DNA from: Fulvivirga kasyanovii
GTDB taxonomy: Bacteria; Bacteroidota; Bacteroidia; Cytophagales; Cyclobacteriaceae
Reading direction: 5' to 3'
Length of the DNA: 40,547 nt
Assembly: GCF_009711405.1 (NCBI RefSeq)
Contig: NZ_SMLW01000666.1
Span: 1-40,547 of the forward strand
The position numbers and the translations under genes were made by a program. Each line of letters opens with the position of its first letter. Position 1 is the first letter of the stretch. Shown piece after piece: positions 16,423 to 25,846 of this stretch. The notes under the pieces are model-generated. The model saw only the letters and a list, made by a program, of their open reading frames with translations, searched no databases and was not told the origin of the DNA.

Positions 16423-18993
16423 TCATCTGCCAGCAGCACGATCGATAATAGGACCAAAGAAAATGGCGTTCATAAATATTTTATTGGTACCATACCAAAA
16501 GGCCCGGAAGTTAAGGTTATCAGTAAACCCGATAACCACCCCCTTGCCGTAATTACTTATGCCGGCCGCTGATGTGCCCTTTAGTAAATCAAGGTTAGCC
16601 CTGGAAATGTAACCGCTCAACAATGGGGAATCTGAATAAACTATAGGATTGGCAAATGCATTGCTGGATTTTTTTAAGAATAAACGGCTATTTCTAAAAA
16701 TGGGAAGCGATTGCTTGTAATAACCATAAAGCAATGGGTGAGTAATGTCTGCTTTTGTTTCGAAAATAGCACCGCCAATTTCCCTGGCTCCCTCTGTTTC
16801 ACTGATATCAGCGTATCTCCTCGCAGATAAGGAGTCTTTATCATTTAGCCTTTCAAATTCAAATTTTCCATATCCGGATGATGCCAGGAATTTTACTGCA
16901 TTTTTGCTTGCCACAATAGTTCCACCGTTTTGAAGCCATAATTTCAGTTTGTCCTTTGCGGGTGTCGAAATATCATTATACCTGCCATCTACCATAACCA
17001 GTGTATTATATTTATCCAGGTTAATACGATCCAGCTCACTGATGGGAACAAGGGAAAGGTTCATATCATATCGCTGGTCTAATAAGTGCCATACTTCACC
17101 GGCATCATATGGAGAGACTCCATCACCGACCAGCATCATTATCTTTGGCTTATTGATCTTGTCGAAACTTCGGCTCCCCAAACTAACACCTTCGTAGTCC
17201 AGTCCTGTGGTTAAAGCATAAATATCGATACCTGTTTCCGCAGCAAGCTGCGATAGTGTACTATAAATAGTGTCGGTTGTTTTGTCCTGTATACCCACAG
17301 GAATGATGATAGACCCCCTGGCGAACTGCTTTCCATCAACACCTCTGAATGTTTCGTTTCCTACTTTAACTGTATAACCTTTTTTTAGTAACTCATTGAG
17401 CAGTTTTGGAGCGTAGTACCCATACCATTCAAATGCGTAGGCGTAGGATGATTGTTGCCCTATAATTTTACCTTCAGGTTCTTGTTCAGGATTAAAGGGC
17501 TGCCCCAGCATGTCGTTGCTGAATGTTTTGGAGCTGAGTGTTTTGTAGTCCAGTCCAAAGGCCAAAGGCAGCGTCCAGGTTGAAATATCGTAGAATAAAC
17601 TGTCCTGAAACTCAGTTCGTGTTTCAAACATGGCTTTTATCAGCCTGTATTGGGGCTGGTTCAGAGGTACTACATAGACCTGGTCTGCCGAAAAATTAAC
17701 CCCATCAACATTCATGGACTCTTTTGAGTGGTAGATATCAATTTTATGCCGTGCTATAAGCTGAGCCAGGTGATAGCCACGGTACGCATCCCTGGAAGCA
17801 AATACATAAGCTTTATTCTGATCTTTTTGGGCTTCCTGAGCAGCTTCTTTGTAGAAATTTCTTTGATGTTGTAAAAAATCAAGCCTCATTTCATTTACCG
17901 CCTTTAGTGTCGAGAAGCTGGTGGTTATCTGGTTTCTGATCGTAAAGGGGAACCGCAAAATGCCATGAATGCTCTCCTGGGCATGTCCGCGTGAGCTCGC
18001 CTGCTCGAAGAGTATACCTACTGCACCATTGATGTCAGGGTATGTGGAGCCTTTGCCATAATAGTAGTCATCGTAGCTCTCCTTGGTATAGTACAGCGAA
18101 CCGATCTCATCAAGTGCTTCAGCATGGTACTCCCCCATTTTACTGGTCAGGGTATAGGTGTTTTCAGGTGTTAAAGGGTTATTTCTTGAGGGGATACCGG
18201 GTTGAAAAAAGAAGGTAGAGTTGGTTCCCATTTCATGATGGTCGGTAAGCACGTTGGGTTTCCACTCATGGAATAGCGCCACTCTTCCCTGCGATTCGGG
18301 CAACTGTGCCGGAAGCCAGTCACGATTGAGGTCAAACCAGTAATGGTTGGTCCTGCCTCCGGGCCAGGCTTCGTTTTGCTCCATATTATTAGGGTCGGCA
18401 GAGGTATTGTAGCTTTTTCTGGAATTGACCCAGCCGGAGAACCGCTGCAAACCATCGGGGTTAAAGCTGGGGTCAAGAAGGATCACGGTTTCATTCAGTA
18501 ATTTTTCTATCTCATCGCCTTGTGCAGCAGCCAAATGATAGGCCACTAAAAGTGCAGCATTGCTACCGCTGGCCTCATTGCCATGAATACTATACCCCAT
18601 ATAAACCACGGCAGGCATATCCTCCAGGTCCAACTGATCCGATGTTTTGGGATTGGTCAGTTGAACGTGTTTTTTCTTTATATCATTTATATTGTTCAGG
18701 TTCTTTTCTGATGAAATGGTCAGGACCAGCAAAGGGCGCGCTTCGAAAGTCTGGGCATACTCCTGTATTTGTACCCTGCCTGAGGCCTCAGCGAGAGCAT
18801 ACATATAGTTGACCAATCTGTCGTGGCTAATGTGCCATTCCCCTACTTTGTGACCTATCACCTGTTCCGGGGTAGGTATTTCAGGGTTATATGATGCCTG
18901 TTGGGGGAGGTAGTATTTTAAATCAAAATTTTGAGCATGGACATGGGGGATCAAAGCGCTAATTATAACCGCCAATACTAGTATTTTTTTCAT
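16423..18993 (-). CDS. Secreted M14-family zinc metallocarboxypeptidase
   Basis: From ATG 18993 the protein has 856 residues and begins with a signal peptide (MKKILVLAVIISALIPHVHA). The start at 19083 would add 30 residues before the signal and overlap the putative promoter. The M14 fold occupies about residues 60-350: zinc ligands His137 and Glu140 in SIHGNEASG, the substrate-binding NR pair in WFDLNRDW (~220-226), a third zinc ligand in LTDHHEMGTN (His252/His253), and the probable catalytic Glu330 in GILFEQASSRG. The remaining ~500 residues include a region (about 600-700) resembling a glutamine-amidotransferase-like/BPG fold (KPKIMMLVGDGVSPYDAG, TLVMVDGRYND). It should act outside the cytoplasm on peptides. 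It diverges from the TonB-dependent receptor gene. Confidence 0.88.
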   Translation of the reverse strand: MKKILVLAVIISALIPHVHAQNFDLKYYLPQQASYNPEIPTPEQVIGHKVGEWHISHDRLVNYMYALAEASGRVQIQEYAQTFEARPLLVLTISSEKNLNNINDIKKKHVQLTNPKTSDQLDLEDMPAVVYMGYSIHGNEASGSNAALLVAYHLAAAQGDEIEKLLNETVILLDPSFNPDGLQRFSGWVNSRKSYNTSADPNNMEQNEAWPGGRTNHYWFDLNRDWLPAQLPESQGRVALFHEWKPNVLTDHHEMGTNSTFFFQPGIPSRNNPLTPENTYTLTSKMGEYHAEALDEIGSLYYTKESYDDYYYGKGSTYPDINGAVGILFEQASSRGHAQESIHGILRFPFTIRNQITTSFSTLKAVNEMRLDFLQHQRNFYKEAAQEAQKDQNKAYVFASRDAYRGYHLAQLIARHKIDIYHSKESMNVDGVNFSADQVYVVPLNQPQYRLIKAMFETRTEFQDSLFYDISTWTLPLAFGLDYKTLSSKTFSNDMLGQPFNPEQEPEGKIIGQQSSYAYAFEWYGYYAPKLLNELLKKGYTVKVGNETFRGVDGKQFARGSIIIPVGIQDKTTDTIYSTLSQLAAETGIDIYALTTGLDYEGVSLGSRSFDKINKPKIMMLVGDGVSPYDAGEVWHLLDQRYDMNLSLVPISELDRINLDKYNTLVMVDGRYNDISTPAKDKLKLWLQNGGTIVASKNAVKFLASSGYGKFEFERLNDKDSLSARRYADISETEGAREIGGAIFETKADITHPLLYGYYKQSLPIFRNSRLFLKKSSNAFANPIVYSDSPLLSGYISRANLDLLKGTSAAGISNYGKGVVIGFTDNLNFRAFWYGTNKIFMNAIFFGPIIDRAAGR

Positions 18994-19009
18994 AAATTCA
19001 CTTTTTTTG

Positions 19010-19017
19010 CAAGGGTA
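19010..19017 (-). promoter_or_regulatory. Probable -7 box of the M14 peptidase gene
   Basis: TACCCTTG on the minus strand differs at one base from TAnnTTTG and is followed by CA, as is common in this phylum. It sits 16 bp before the ATG at 18993 and inside the longer reading frame, which supports the shorter start. No clear -33 TTG is seen. Confidence 0.35.
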
Positions 19018-19167
19018 AAGAGCGTTGCAGTAACAGCACAGAATATTAGTGAATTTAGCAATCTCTTTAGCCTTCGCATTCAATTACTTAACAATAAATT
19101 AATATTAAAGCAGGTTTCTTTTTATTAAAATAAAATTGCCTGATAAACAGCTAGTTGAATTATATCA

Positions 19168-19175
19168 TACATTTG
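19168..19175 (+). promoter_or_regulatory. -7 box of the receptor/lipoprotein operon
   Basis: TACATTTG followed by CACC fits the Bacteroidota TAnnTTTG box exactly. It implies a leader of about 60 nt rich in A before the receptor ATG. No well-spaced TTG was found at -33, so upstream activation is possible. Confidence 0.5.
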
Positions 19176-19241
19176 CACCGCATTTTCATACTGAAGATAA
19201 TCTAAACACAAAAACTATTTTTAACAAACCTAAAACAAGGA

Positions 19242-21821
19242 ATGAAACAAACTTTACGATTTGGAGTTATGGTCATCACTTTTTTTGTGATGGTCAGCTT
19301 TTCTGCTATTGCCCAAACGGGGACAGTTAGCGGTAAAGTGCTGGATGAAGACAATGGAGAGCCTCTTATTGGTGCTAACGTACGAGTAAAAGGAACTACC
19401 AAAGGATCAGTAGCCGATGTAGGCGGAAATTTTAAGATTGGTGATGTGGCGGTAGGCTCACAAACCATAGTGGTTTCTTTTATCGGCTTTGGTGAAAAGG
19501 AAGTTGAAGTAACAGTAAATGAAGGTCAAAATACTGATATCGGAACTGTACAGATGAAGTCAAGCGCAATCGGCCTGTCAGAAGTACAGGTAATTGCTTC
19601 TGTTGCGGTTGACAGAAAAACCCCTGTTGCTGTTTCAACGATTAAAGAATCTTTTATTGCAGAAAAGGCCAGTAACCAGGAATTTCCTGAACTTCTAAAG
19701 TCAACTCCCGGTGTATATGCTACTAAAACAGGTGGTGGTTATGGTGATTCAAGGATCAATGTAAGGGGCTTTAACTCTGTAAACGTAGCAGTGCTGATCA
19801 ATGGTGTGCCGGTTAACGACATGGAAAACGGTCGTGTTTACTGGTCTAACTGGGCTGGTTTGACAGACGTTACCCGATCTATGCAGGTACAGAGAGGCCT
19901 TGGAGCTTCAAAAGTAGCTGTTCCGTCAATCGGAGGTACTATTAACATTCTTACACATACTACAGACGCTGAAAAAGGTGGTTATGTATTTGCAGGTGTA
20001 GGTAACAATAACTACAAAAAAGCGGCTTTCTCACTTTCTTCAGGTCTTACTGAGAAAAATTGGGCGGTTTCTGTTGCAGCGGCCAAGATTACAGGTGACG
20101 GTTGGGCAGAGGGCCTGGAGTTTGAAGGTTATAACTACTTCTTTAACGTGTCGAAAATTATCAATGATGAGCATACTTTGTCTTTAACCGGATTCGGCGC
20201 TCCTCAGAGACACGGTCAGAGACAGAATATGCAGTCAATCGAGACTTTCAGAAACGCTCCCCAAGGGATAAAATACAATGCTGACTGGGGTATACTAAAT
20301 GGAGAAGTGGTACATGTTGAAGATAACTTCTACCACAAACCACAGTTTTCATTGAACCACTACTGGACAATCAACGAAACTTCAGAGCTTTCTACTGCAC
20401 TTTACGCTTCTTATGGTACTGGTGGAGGTGGTGGATATCAGAATGTTGATATCAGCATTGGAGACTTCAGAACCGGGAATGAATATTCACCTTATGACTT
20501 GGATGCCGTAGTTGATCAAAACGTTGCTTCTGCTGACGGTCATGCTCTGTCATTCCTTAGAGCATCAAGAAATGATCATAAATGGTACGGCGCATTAAGT
20601 ACATATACTAAAGAGGTTAATTCTAATCTTGATATACTTGCCGGTTTGGATTTGAGGTATTATAAAGGTATTCACTTTACAGAGGTTGTAGATCTTTTAG
20701 GAGCAGATTATGTTTTAGATGATAGTGATGCCAATCAACCTGTAAGAAGAGCTGGAGTTGGTGATAAGATCAATTATTACAATGATGGAATTGTACTTTG
20801 GGAAGGTGGATTCCTTCAGGCAGAGTACACTTCAGGAGCTTTAACAGCATTTGCCTCACTTGCAGCGTCAAACACATCATATAAAAGGATTGATTACTTC
20901 TTGTACGAAGATGATGATCCATTGCAAGAGACAGATTTCCAAAACTTTTTTGGATACCAGGTTAAAGGTGGAGCCAATTACAACCTGACAAGAAATCACA
21001 ATGTGTTTGCTAATTTAGGGTATTTTGAAAAAGCTCCTGATTTTGATGCAGTTTATCAAAACAATCAAAATATTGTTAACGAAGATGCTGAAAATCAGAA
21101 AATTCTCAGTTTCGAATTGGGTTATGGTTATAGAAGCACCCAGCTTAATGCAAATGTGAACTTTTATAGAACTAACTGGAAAGACAGAACCTTTACTCAA
21201 AGATTCCCAGGTTCTGATAATCAGTTCTTCTTTGCCAATATCTTAGGTGTTAATGCTTTGCATCAGGGAGTTGAGCTTGACTTCTTATACAAGCCGACAA
21301 CCAATCTGACTTTCAATGGTATGCTTTCTGTTGGTGATTGGGTTTGGCAAAACAATGTTGATGGAGTAAATATTTTTGACGAAAACCAGGACATTGTTGG
21401 AAGTATTTCCACATTATATATCGAAGATTTGAAAGTAGGAGATGCCGCGCAGACTACTGCTGCATTTGGCATTGACTATAAAGTTATAGATAATTTCAAA
21501 TTAGGAATGACTTACAACTATTATGCAAATTTATATGCAAGCTATGATCCAACAGACAGAACGGATGAAACAGTTGTAGGTAAACAAGCTTGGGAAGTTC
21601 CTGATTACTCACTGGTAGACGTTAACGCGGCGGTGGATTTTAATATAGGTAATCTCAAGGCTGTGCTTTATGCCAATGTTAACAACCTTTTTGATGTTGA
21701 GTATATCTCTGATGCCCAGGATGGTGATTATGATGGAGATGGTATTGGTGATGCTGCTGGAGCAAGAGTGTTTTATGGCTTTGGCAGAACCTGGACCACT
21801 GGGTTAAAAATTAAATTTTAA
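19242..21821 (+). CDS. TonB-dependent outer-membrane receptor with carboxypeptidase-regulatory-like N-terminus
   Basis: This is an 859-residue outer-membrane protein. A signal peptide (residues 1-24, ending FSAIAQ) is followed by a carboxypeptidase-D regulatory-like β-sandwich (~27-110, GTVSGKVLDEDNGEPLIGAN), a plug domain (~125-245 with RINVRGFNSVNVAVLINGVPVNDM split over 170-195) and a β-barrel ending in an aromatic residue (TTGLKIKF). It takes up a ligand using TonB energy. No siderophore, cobalamin or glycan marker is decisive, and the partner downstream is not a recognisable SusD. It forms a two-gene unit with the lipoprotein gene, 17 bp away, closed by a strong terminator. The NADNP-like acidic loop DAQDGDYDGDGIGDAAG near the end could bind calcium. 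Confidence 0.88.
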   Translation: MKQTLRFGVMVITFFVMVSFSAIAQTGTVSGKVLDEDNGEPLIGANVRVKGTTKGSVADVGGNFKIGDVAVGSQTIVVSFIGFGEKEVEVTVNEGQNTDIGTVQMKSSAIGLSEVQVIASVAVDRKTPVAVSTIKESFIAEKASNQEFPELLKSTPGVYATKTGGGYGDSRINVRGFNSVNVAVLINGVPVNDMENGRVYWSNWAGLTDVTRSMQVQRGLGASKVAVPSIGGTINILTHTTDAEKGGYVFAGVGNNNYKKAAFSLSSGLTEKNWAVSVAAAKITGDGWAEGLEFEGYNYFFNVSKIINDEHTLSLTGFGAPQRHGQRQNMQSIETFRNAPQGIKYNADWGILNGEVVHVEDNFYHKPQFSLNHYWTINETSELSTALYASYGTGGGGGYQNVDISIGDFRTGNEYSPYDLDAVVDQNVASADGHALSFLRASRNDHKWYGALSTYTKEVNSNLDILAGLDLRYYKGIHFTEVVDLLGADYVLDDSDANQPVRRAGVGDKINYYNDGIVLWEGGFLQAEYTSGALTAFASLAASNTSYKRIDYFLYEDDDPLQETDFQNFFGYQVKGGANYNLTRNHNVFANLGYFEKAPDFDAVYQNNQNIVNEDAENQKILSFELGYGYRSTQLNANVNFYRTNWKDRTFTQRFPGSDNQFFFANILGVNALHQGVELDFLYKPTTNLTFNGMLSVGDWVWQNNVDGVNIFDENQDIVGSISTLYIEDLKVGDAAQTTAAFGIDYKVIDNFKLGMTYNYYANLYASYDPTDRTDETVVGKQAWEVPDYSLVDVNAAVDFNIGNLKAVLYANVNNLFDVEYISDAQDGDYDGDGIGDAAGARVFYGFGRTWTTGLKIKF

Positions 21822-21838
21822 TTGAAACATTAAATCAG

Positions 21839-23017
21839 ATGAAAAAGTATATTATATATTTCTATACACTAATGATGATCACTTTTATATCCTGTGATCC
21901 GTTAGACGAAACTTATGAAGAGTTAGATGAGCTGATTGATGATCCTACTGCAGCTCAGGTCCTTGAAATTACTCTTACTGACGATGAATACGATCTTTTG
22001 GAAGAAGAGGGAGTTGCAAAATATGGTAACTTCGAATCCGAGGATGAAGCTAAAACTTATATTCCTTTAATACTGGAGAGAGCATATCCACAGCTTGGTA
22101 ATGGATCCAGCGTTTTAGTTACGTATGACCTTTATAATCCAATTAGAATAAACAATGCAGTTGAGCTTTCATTGACTGAAGCAGAGTATGATAGTATTGG
22201 TGAAAACCACCCTGACAAACTGCTAGGTACAGATAGCACCTATTTAACCAGCGAAAGCGATATATTTAAGGCTGTTGAGTATGTCTATACTGCACCTGAG
22301 AATGAAGATGTGGTTACTTTGACTTATGACTATCGCAATGAATCTGTATCTGAAGAGAGAGAAAGCAAGCTGGTTTATTATGCAAGTCAATGGCTTCTCG
22401 CTTACGAGCCCACTACGGAAGACTATAACTTCATGGGACAAACTTATCCGAATTTTGACAGCAGGTCTCTTGCCAGAGAGCGAATAGCTTTCTTATTTGA
22501 CAGGCTTTTCCCATTTGGAGAAGAGGGAGACATACGTGCATCAATATTTACCTATACATATGAAGATGATAATGACACTCCTGATGACGATGAGGACGAT
22601 TTTAGGGTGTTTGAAGATTTCCTGGCTATATTCATTCATAATGGAGAGACATGGGTGCCTCAGCAAGATGCAATGCCTCAGTCTTTACAATTTGGTAATG
22701 AAGATGGAGTCTGGGTGCCAGATAACACTATAAGATATACGTTGTCAGCACCAGATTATACATTTGTTGCCAATAACCCTGATCTTGGTACCGAGGCTTC
22801 AAGAGGTAATTTAAGTTCTTTTGGTAACTTTAGTACACTAAGTGGTTACTGGACATCAGAAGATATCATAGAGGCTATAGGAGCCATTCTTAAAAATAAC
22901 TTCCCAAATAGTGAAGTAGGTCAGAAATATCTTGTTACTTATAATACTTACCCTGCAGGTTTCTTGTCAGTTCATTTAATATTGAACGATGAAGGTAATT
23001 ATGTAGTGGTGGAGTAA
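21839..23017 (+). CDS. Lipoprotein with four internal repeats, partner of the receptor
   Basis: This 392-residue lipoprotein has its lipobox cysteine at residue 19 (TFISC). Its body is four diverged copies of one unit, roughly at residues 42-100, 107-166, 190-243 and 300-372. Each starts with a short strand and [DE]Y (DDEYDLL, EAEYDSI, TEDYNFM, APDYTFV), goes through a helix of the type AKTYIPLILERAYP or RERIAFLFDRLFP, and ends in a strand with TY (VLVTYDLY, TLTYDYRN, IFTYTYED, LVTYNTYP). A very acidic linker (DDNDTPDDDEDD, 243-254) follows repeat three. I do not recognise a named family. Being 17 bp behind the receptor gene, it is probably its surface or periplasmic partner; that role is inference. 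Confidence 0.8.
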   Translation: MKKYIIYFYTLMMITFISCDPLDETYEELDELIDDPTAAQVLEITLTDDEYDLLEEEGVAKYGNFESEDEAKTYIPLILERAYPQLGNGSSVLVTYDLYNPIRINNAVELSLTEAEYDSIGENHPDKLLGTDSTYLTSESDIFKAVEYVYTAPENEDVVTLTYDYRNESVSEERESKLVYYASQWLLAYEPTTEDYNFMGQTYPNFDSRSLARERIAFLFDRLFPFGEEGDIRASIFTYTYEDDNDTPDDDEDDFRVFEDFLAIFIHNGETWVPQQDAMPQSLQFGNEDGVWVPDNTIRYTLSAPDYTFVANNPDLGTEASRGNLSSFGNFSTLSGYWTSEDIIEAIGAILKNNFPNSEVGQKYLVTYNTYPAGFLSVHLILNDEGNYVVVE

Positions 23018-23038
23018 TGAATAGCATACAAAACAAAC

Positions 23039-23072
23039 AATGCCCCGGCTCAGGCCGGGGCATTTTTATTTT
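23039..23072 (+). terminator. Strong rho-independent terminator after the receptor/lipoprotein operon
   Basis: AATGCCCCGGC (23039-23049) and GCCGGGGCATT (23054-23064) form a perfect 11-bp GC-rich stem with a TCAG loop, followed by TTTTATTTT. It separates the operon from ppk. Confidence 0.95.
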
Positions 23073-23111
23073 AAACTAACTTATTATTTATTGTCTTGTT
23101 ATTTTAGCATA

Positions 23112-25202
23112 ATGAATGACAGTTACAGATATTTTGACAGGGATGTGAGTTGGCTTTCTTTTAACAAGAGAGTTTTGATGGAAGCTGCAGATACCAATGT
23201 TCCGCTTTACGAAAGAATAAAATTTCTGGCCATTTACTCTTCTAACCTGGATGAGTTTTTCAGGGTCAGGGTAGCCGCACTCAGGAGCATTGTAGACATT
23301 GACAAGAAAAAGATCAATAAGCGGTTCGCTATTAAACCTAAGAAACTCTTGCAGGAAGTCCTTGATGAGGTAAACCTTCAACAGGAAGAATTTGGACGGA
23401 TAAAAAAGGAAATGATCCTTCCTGAGCTTAAGCAGCATAAAATAATCCTTTACAGGAATGAGCCAATCATAAAAGAACACCAAAGGGCTGTAGAGCATTT
23501 TTTTAAAAGCAAAATTTTATCTTACCTCCAGCCCGTTATCATGACAGGGGTGAAAAGTAAGGCACCATACCTGGACAACAGGGCGCTGTACTTTGCGATT
23601 TCACTGGAAAATAAGCTTACAGGTGAGACGGATTATGCTCACCTTAATATTCCTACAGATCATTTGCCGAGGTTTGTTGAGCTTCCAAAGGCCAATGAAT
23701 TCTTTTACTATATAGCTATTGATGATATCATCAGAGAAAATCTGGATTTTCTCTTTCCAAATCATGCCGTAAAAGGCTGTTATTCCATTAAACTAAACAG
23801 GGATGCTGATCTCAATATTGAGGACGAATACTCTGGAGATCTGGTTAAGAAGATCAGGAAACAAATAGATAAGAGAAACCTGGGAGTACCTTCGCGGTTT
23901 CTATATGATAATACCATGCCCGGTGAGATGCTAGCGTTCCTTGTGGAGAAATTCAATCTTGAGGAAGACGATCTTGTTCCGGGAGGCAGGTATCACAATA
24001 TGTATGATCTTTTTGGTTTGCAGAATCCTTTGAAGCCTGCTTTTGAAAATGAATTCCTGGAGCCTATCAGAAAGACCTGTCTGGAAGAAAACCCATCAGT
24101 TTTTCATGCAATAGATCAGGGAGATGTAATGCTACACTTCCCGTACCATAACTACGATTATGTACTCCGCTTTTTCAATGAGGCGGCGCTTGATGCTCAT
24201 GTCGAAGAAATTAAAGTTACCTTTTACCGTATCGCCCCGGAATCCTTTATTAGTAATGCATTGATCAGTGCTGCGAATAATGGAAAGAGTGTGACTGTAT
24301 TTGTCGAAATTAAGGCTCGCTTCGATGAAGAGAATAACTTGAAATGGGCTGAGAAAATGGAACAGGCCGGTATTAAAATAATTTACAGTATACCCGGTCT
24401 TAAAGTCCATGCCAAAGTAGGTTTGGTGTGCAGAAGGCAGGCAGATGGATCACTTAAACGTTATGGCTTTTTCGGAACAGGCAACTTCAATGAAAAAACA
24501 GCTACCATATATGCTGATGAGGCCTTGCTCACCTGTAACGCAGAGATGACCGATGAGCTTGACCGTGTCTTTGAATATCTCTATAAAAAGGAAGAGGTAC
24601 TCCCGTTTGAGCATTTACTGGTTTCGCAGTTTAACATCACCGATCGGTTTACTGCCATGATTAATAGAGAAATTGAAAATGCTAAAGCAGGAAAGAAAGC
24701 CTACATCATTCTAAAGCTAAATAACTTGCAGGATGATATTATGATTGATAAGTTGTACGAGGCCAGTCAGGCCGGGGTTAAAATAGACCTGATCATCAGA
24801 GCCATTTGTTGTCTGTGTCCTGGGGTGGAGGGGTTAAGTGAAAATATTACTGTAAGGCGAATTGTTGATCGCTATCTGGAGCATTCCCGAGTGTTTTACT
24901 TTTACAATGATGGTGCGGAAGACCTTTACCAGGGTTCTGCCGATTGGATGAAGCGCAACTTATACCGTAGAATAGAGGTTGTGTTCCCTATTCGGAATGA
25001 AAATCTCAAGAAGGAAATAATGAAGATGTTGGATTTACAATTGAGAGACAATACCAAGGCCTGTTTTATTAATGAAGATCTTCGGAATATCCGGGTGAAA
25101 AATGATGAACCTGTAATTCAGGCACAGGTAGATTTCTACAAATGGCTCAAAGCCCTGGAGAATGTGAGTATTAGTGAGCCGGGGAGGATACCTTTGCAGT
25201 AA
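23112..25202 (+). CDS. ppk1: Polyphosphate kinase 1
   Basis: PPK1 reversibly polymerises the γ-phosphate of ATP into polyphosphate. From ATG 23112 the protein has 696 residues, the normal size. It starts with the family's N-terminal domain (YFDRDVSWLSFNKRVL) and has the two phospholipase-D-like C-terminal domains. His433 in GLKVHAKVGLV is the autophosphorylated residue (E. coli His435 equivalent) and His591 in LEHSRVFYF is the second catalytic His. An upstream in-frame ATG at 23040 lies inside the terminator stem and is rejected. The last 42 bp (NVSISEPGRIPLQ and stop) are repeated in diverged form at 25847-25888, suggesting that the present 3' end was exchanged or restored by an insertion. 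Confidence 0.95.
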   Translation: MNDSYRYFDRDVSWLSFNKRVLMEAADTNVPLYERIKFLAIYSSNLDEFFRVRVAALRSIVDIDKKKINKRFAIKPKKLLQEVLDEVNLQQEEFGRIKKEMILPELKQHKIILYRNEPIIKEHQRAVEHFFKSKILSYLQPVIMTGVKSKAPYLDNRALYFAISLENKLTGETDYAHLNIPTDHLPRFVELPKANEFFYYIAIDDIIRENLDFLFPNHAVKGCYSIKLNRDADLNIEDEYSGDLVKKIRKQIDKRNLGVPSRFLYDNTMPGEMLAFLVEKFNLEEDDLVPGGRYHNMYDLFGLQNPLKPAFENEFLEPIRKTCLEENPSVFHAIDQGDVMLHFPYHNYDYVLRFFNEAALDAHVEEIKVTFYRIAPESFISNALISAANNGKSVTVFVEIKARFDEENNLKWAEKMEQAGIKIIYSIPGLKVHAKVGLVCRRQADGSLKRYGFFGTGNFNEKTATIYADEALLTCNAEMTDELDRVFEYLYKKEEVLPFEHLLVSQFNITDRFTAMINREIENAKAGKKAYIILKLNNLQDDIMIDKLYEASQAGVKIDLIIRAICCLCPGVEGLSENITVRRIVDRYLEHSRVFYFYNDGAEDLYQGSADWMKRNLYRRIEVVFPIRNENLKKEIMKMLDLQLRDNTKACFINEDLRNIRVKNDEPVIQAQVDFYKWLKALENVSISEPGRIPLQ
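25161..25202 (+). repeat. ppk 3'-end repeat, copy 1
   Basis: These last 42 bp of ppk, including its stop codon, match 25847-25888 at 35 of 42 positions. Most differences are synonymous (13 residues differ only at Arg/Lys). Together the copies bracket 644 bp that encode nothing recognisable as core genome. Confidence 0.85.
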
Positions 25203-25229
25203 TATATAATAACGGATGCCGTTAGTTAG

Positions 25230-25466
25230 TGGTATGTCGGCTTTAATGGAGCTGCATCACTAACAGGTTCAACGGGAGGTGATATAGTGTTAGCTGGACT
25301 TATGGCACTCACTAGTGAGTTATTAGGAATACATCCTGTTGGTAGGGCTGTAGCTGTTAGATGGGCAATTGGTGAAGTAGGAGGAAATATTTATAGGGAA
25401 TCTGCCGATCACACAGGAAGAACAGCGGAAATTGCCTCAACAAATAATGGAATACACAAACACTAA
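25230..25466 (+). pseudogene. 5'-truncated reading frame, possible toxin C-terminus remnant
   Basis: An open frame of 78 codons begins directly after a TAG and ends at TAA 25464-25466. It is rich in Gly and Ala in its first third (GFNGAASLTGSTGGDIVLAG) and ends HTGRTAEIASTNNGIHKH. The first ATG in frame is 25302 (54 residues). The composition and abrupt start look like the tail of a longer protein, for instance the C-terminal part of a polymorphic or Rhs-type protein, but I do not recognise a family. It could also be a small intact ORF. Confidence 0.3.
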
Positions 25467-25594
25467 AATGACTAGGTTGATTAAAAGTTTGGCTCTGATA
25501 TTAAGGGGCTATTATTATATTTGTTTTTGAATGAGAAATAGCTTTCCATTATCTAACCTTAATTACCGTTCTTTTCGCTTGTGCTGCATTTTTT

Positions 25595-25771
25595 ATGATA
25601 ATAAAATTGGGTGTGTCTAACCGTTGGCAGAAACTTAGAAATTATATTAGTAGGATGCCTTCCAGGTTGATATATCTTTTATTTTTTGCTATGCTGCCGC
25701 TTGTTTATGGCATTTGGAATATTGCAATTTATATGATTTTGGTAATTGTATGCTTTGCAATATTTATTTGA
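25595..25771 (+). CDS. Small putative membrane protein
   Basis: This is a 58-residue ORF from ATG 25595 to TGA 25769-25771: a basic loop (SNRWQKLRNYISRMPSR) then a long hydrophobic segment to the C-terminus. The frame is open upstream to 25535 and encodes another hydrophobic stretch (LTLITVLFACAAFFMII), so the original protein may have had two helices and lost its start through a frameshift; an ATG in another frame is at 25531. A small membrane protein behind a toxin-like tail would suit an immunity protein, but this is speculation. Confidence 0.3.
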   Translation: MIIKLGVSNRWQKLRNYISRMPSRLIYLLFFAMLPLVYGIWNIAIYMILVIVCFAIFI

Positions 25772-25846
25772 TGAATGATTTTGCTCAACTAAAAAACACT
25801 TGGTAAAATGAGGCAAACTTAAGCAGCAAAGTCAGACTTGTTGTGT

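Larger units (their letters stand above)
25203..25846. mobile_element. 644-bp insert between two copies of the ppk 3' end
   Basis: The stretch has lower GC than the flanking genes and contains a 5'-truncated reading frame (25230-25466) and a small membrane ORF (25595-25771). No integrase, transposase or inverted ends are seen. The flanking 42-bp repeats suggest that an incoming element brought its own version of the ppk end and left the native end on the far side, as site-specific elements do at gene 3' ends. A duplication followed by decay would also fit. The insert is probably a remnant or cargo only. Confidence 0.45.

Noticed and set aside
18171-18476. 101-codon minus-strand frame inside the M14 peptidase gene
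   Set aside because: It lies wholly within the catalytic region of the peptidase in another frame, with Pro/Ser-rich random composition.
18994-19083. N-terminal extension of the M14 peptidase
   Set aside because: A complete signal peptide starts at 18993, and the extension covers a -7-like box and is Cys-rich without similarity to the family.
23040-23111. Upstream ATG that would add 24 residues to polyphosphate kinase
   Set aside because: It lies inside the perfect terminator stem of the previous operon, and the PPK1 family begins at the MNDSYRYFDRDVSW start on 23112.
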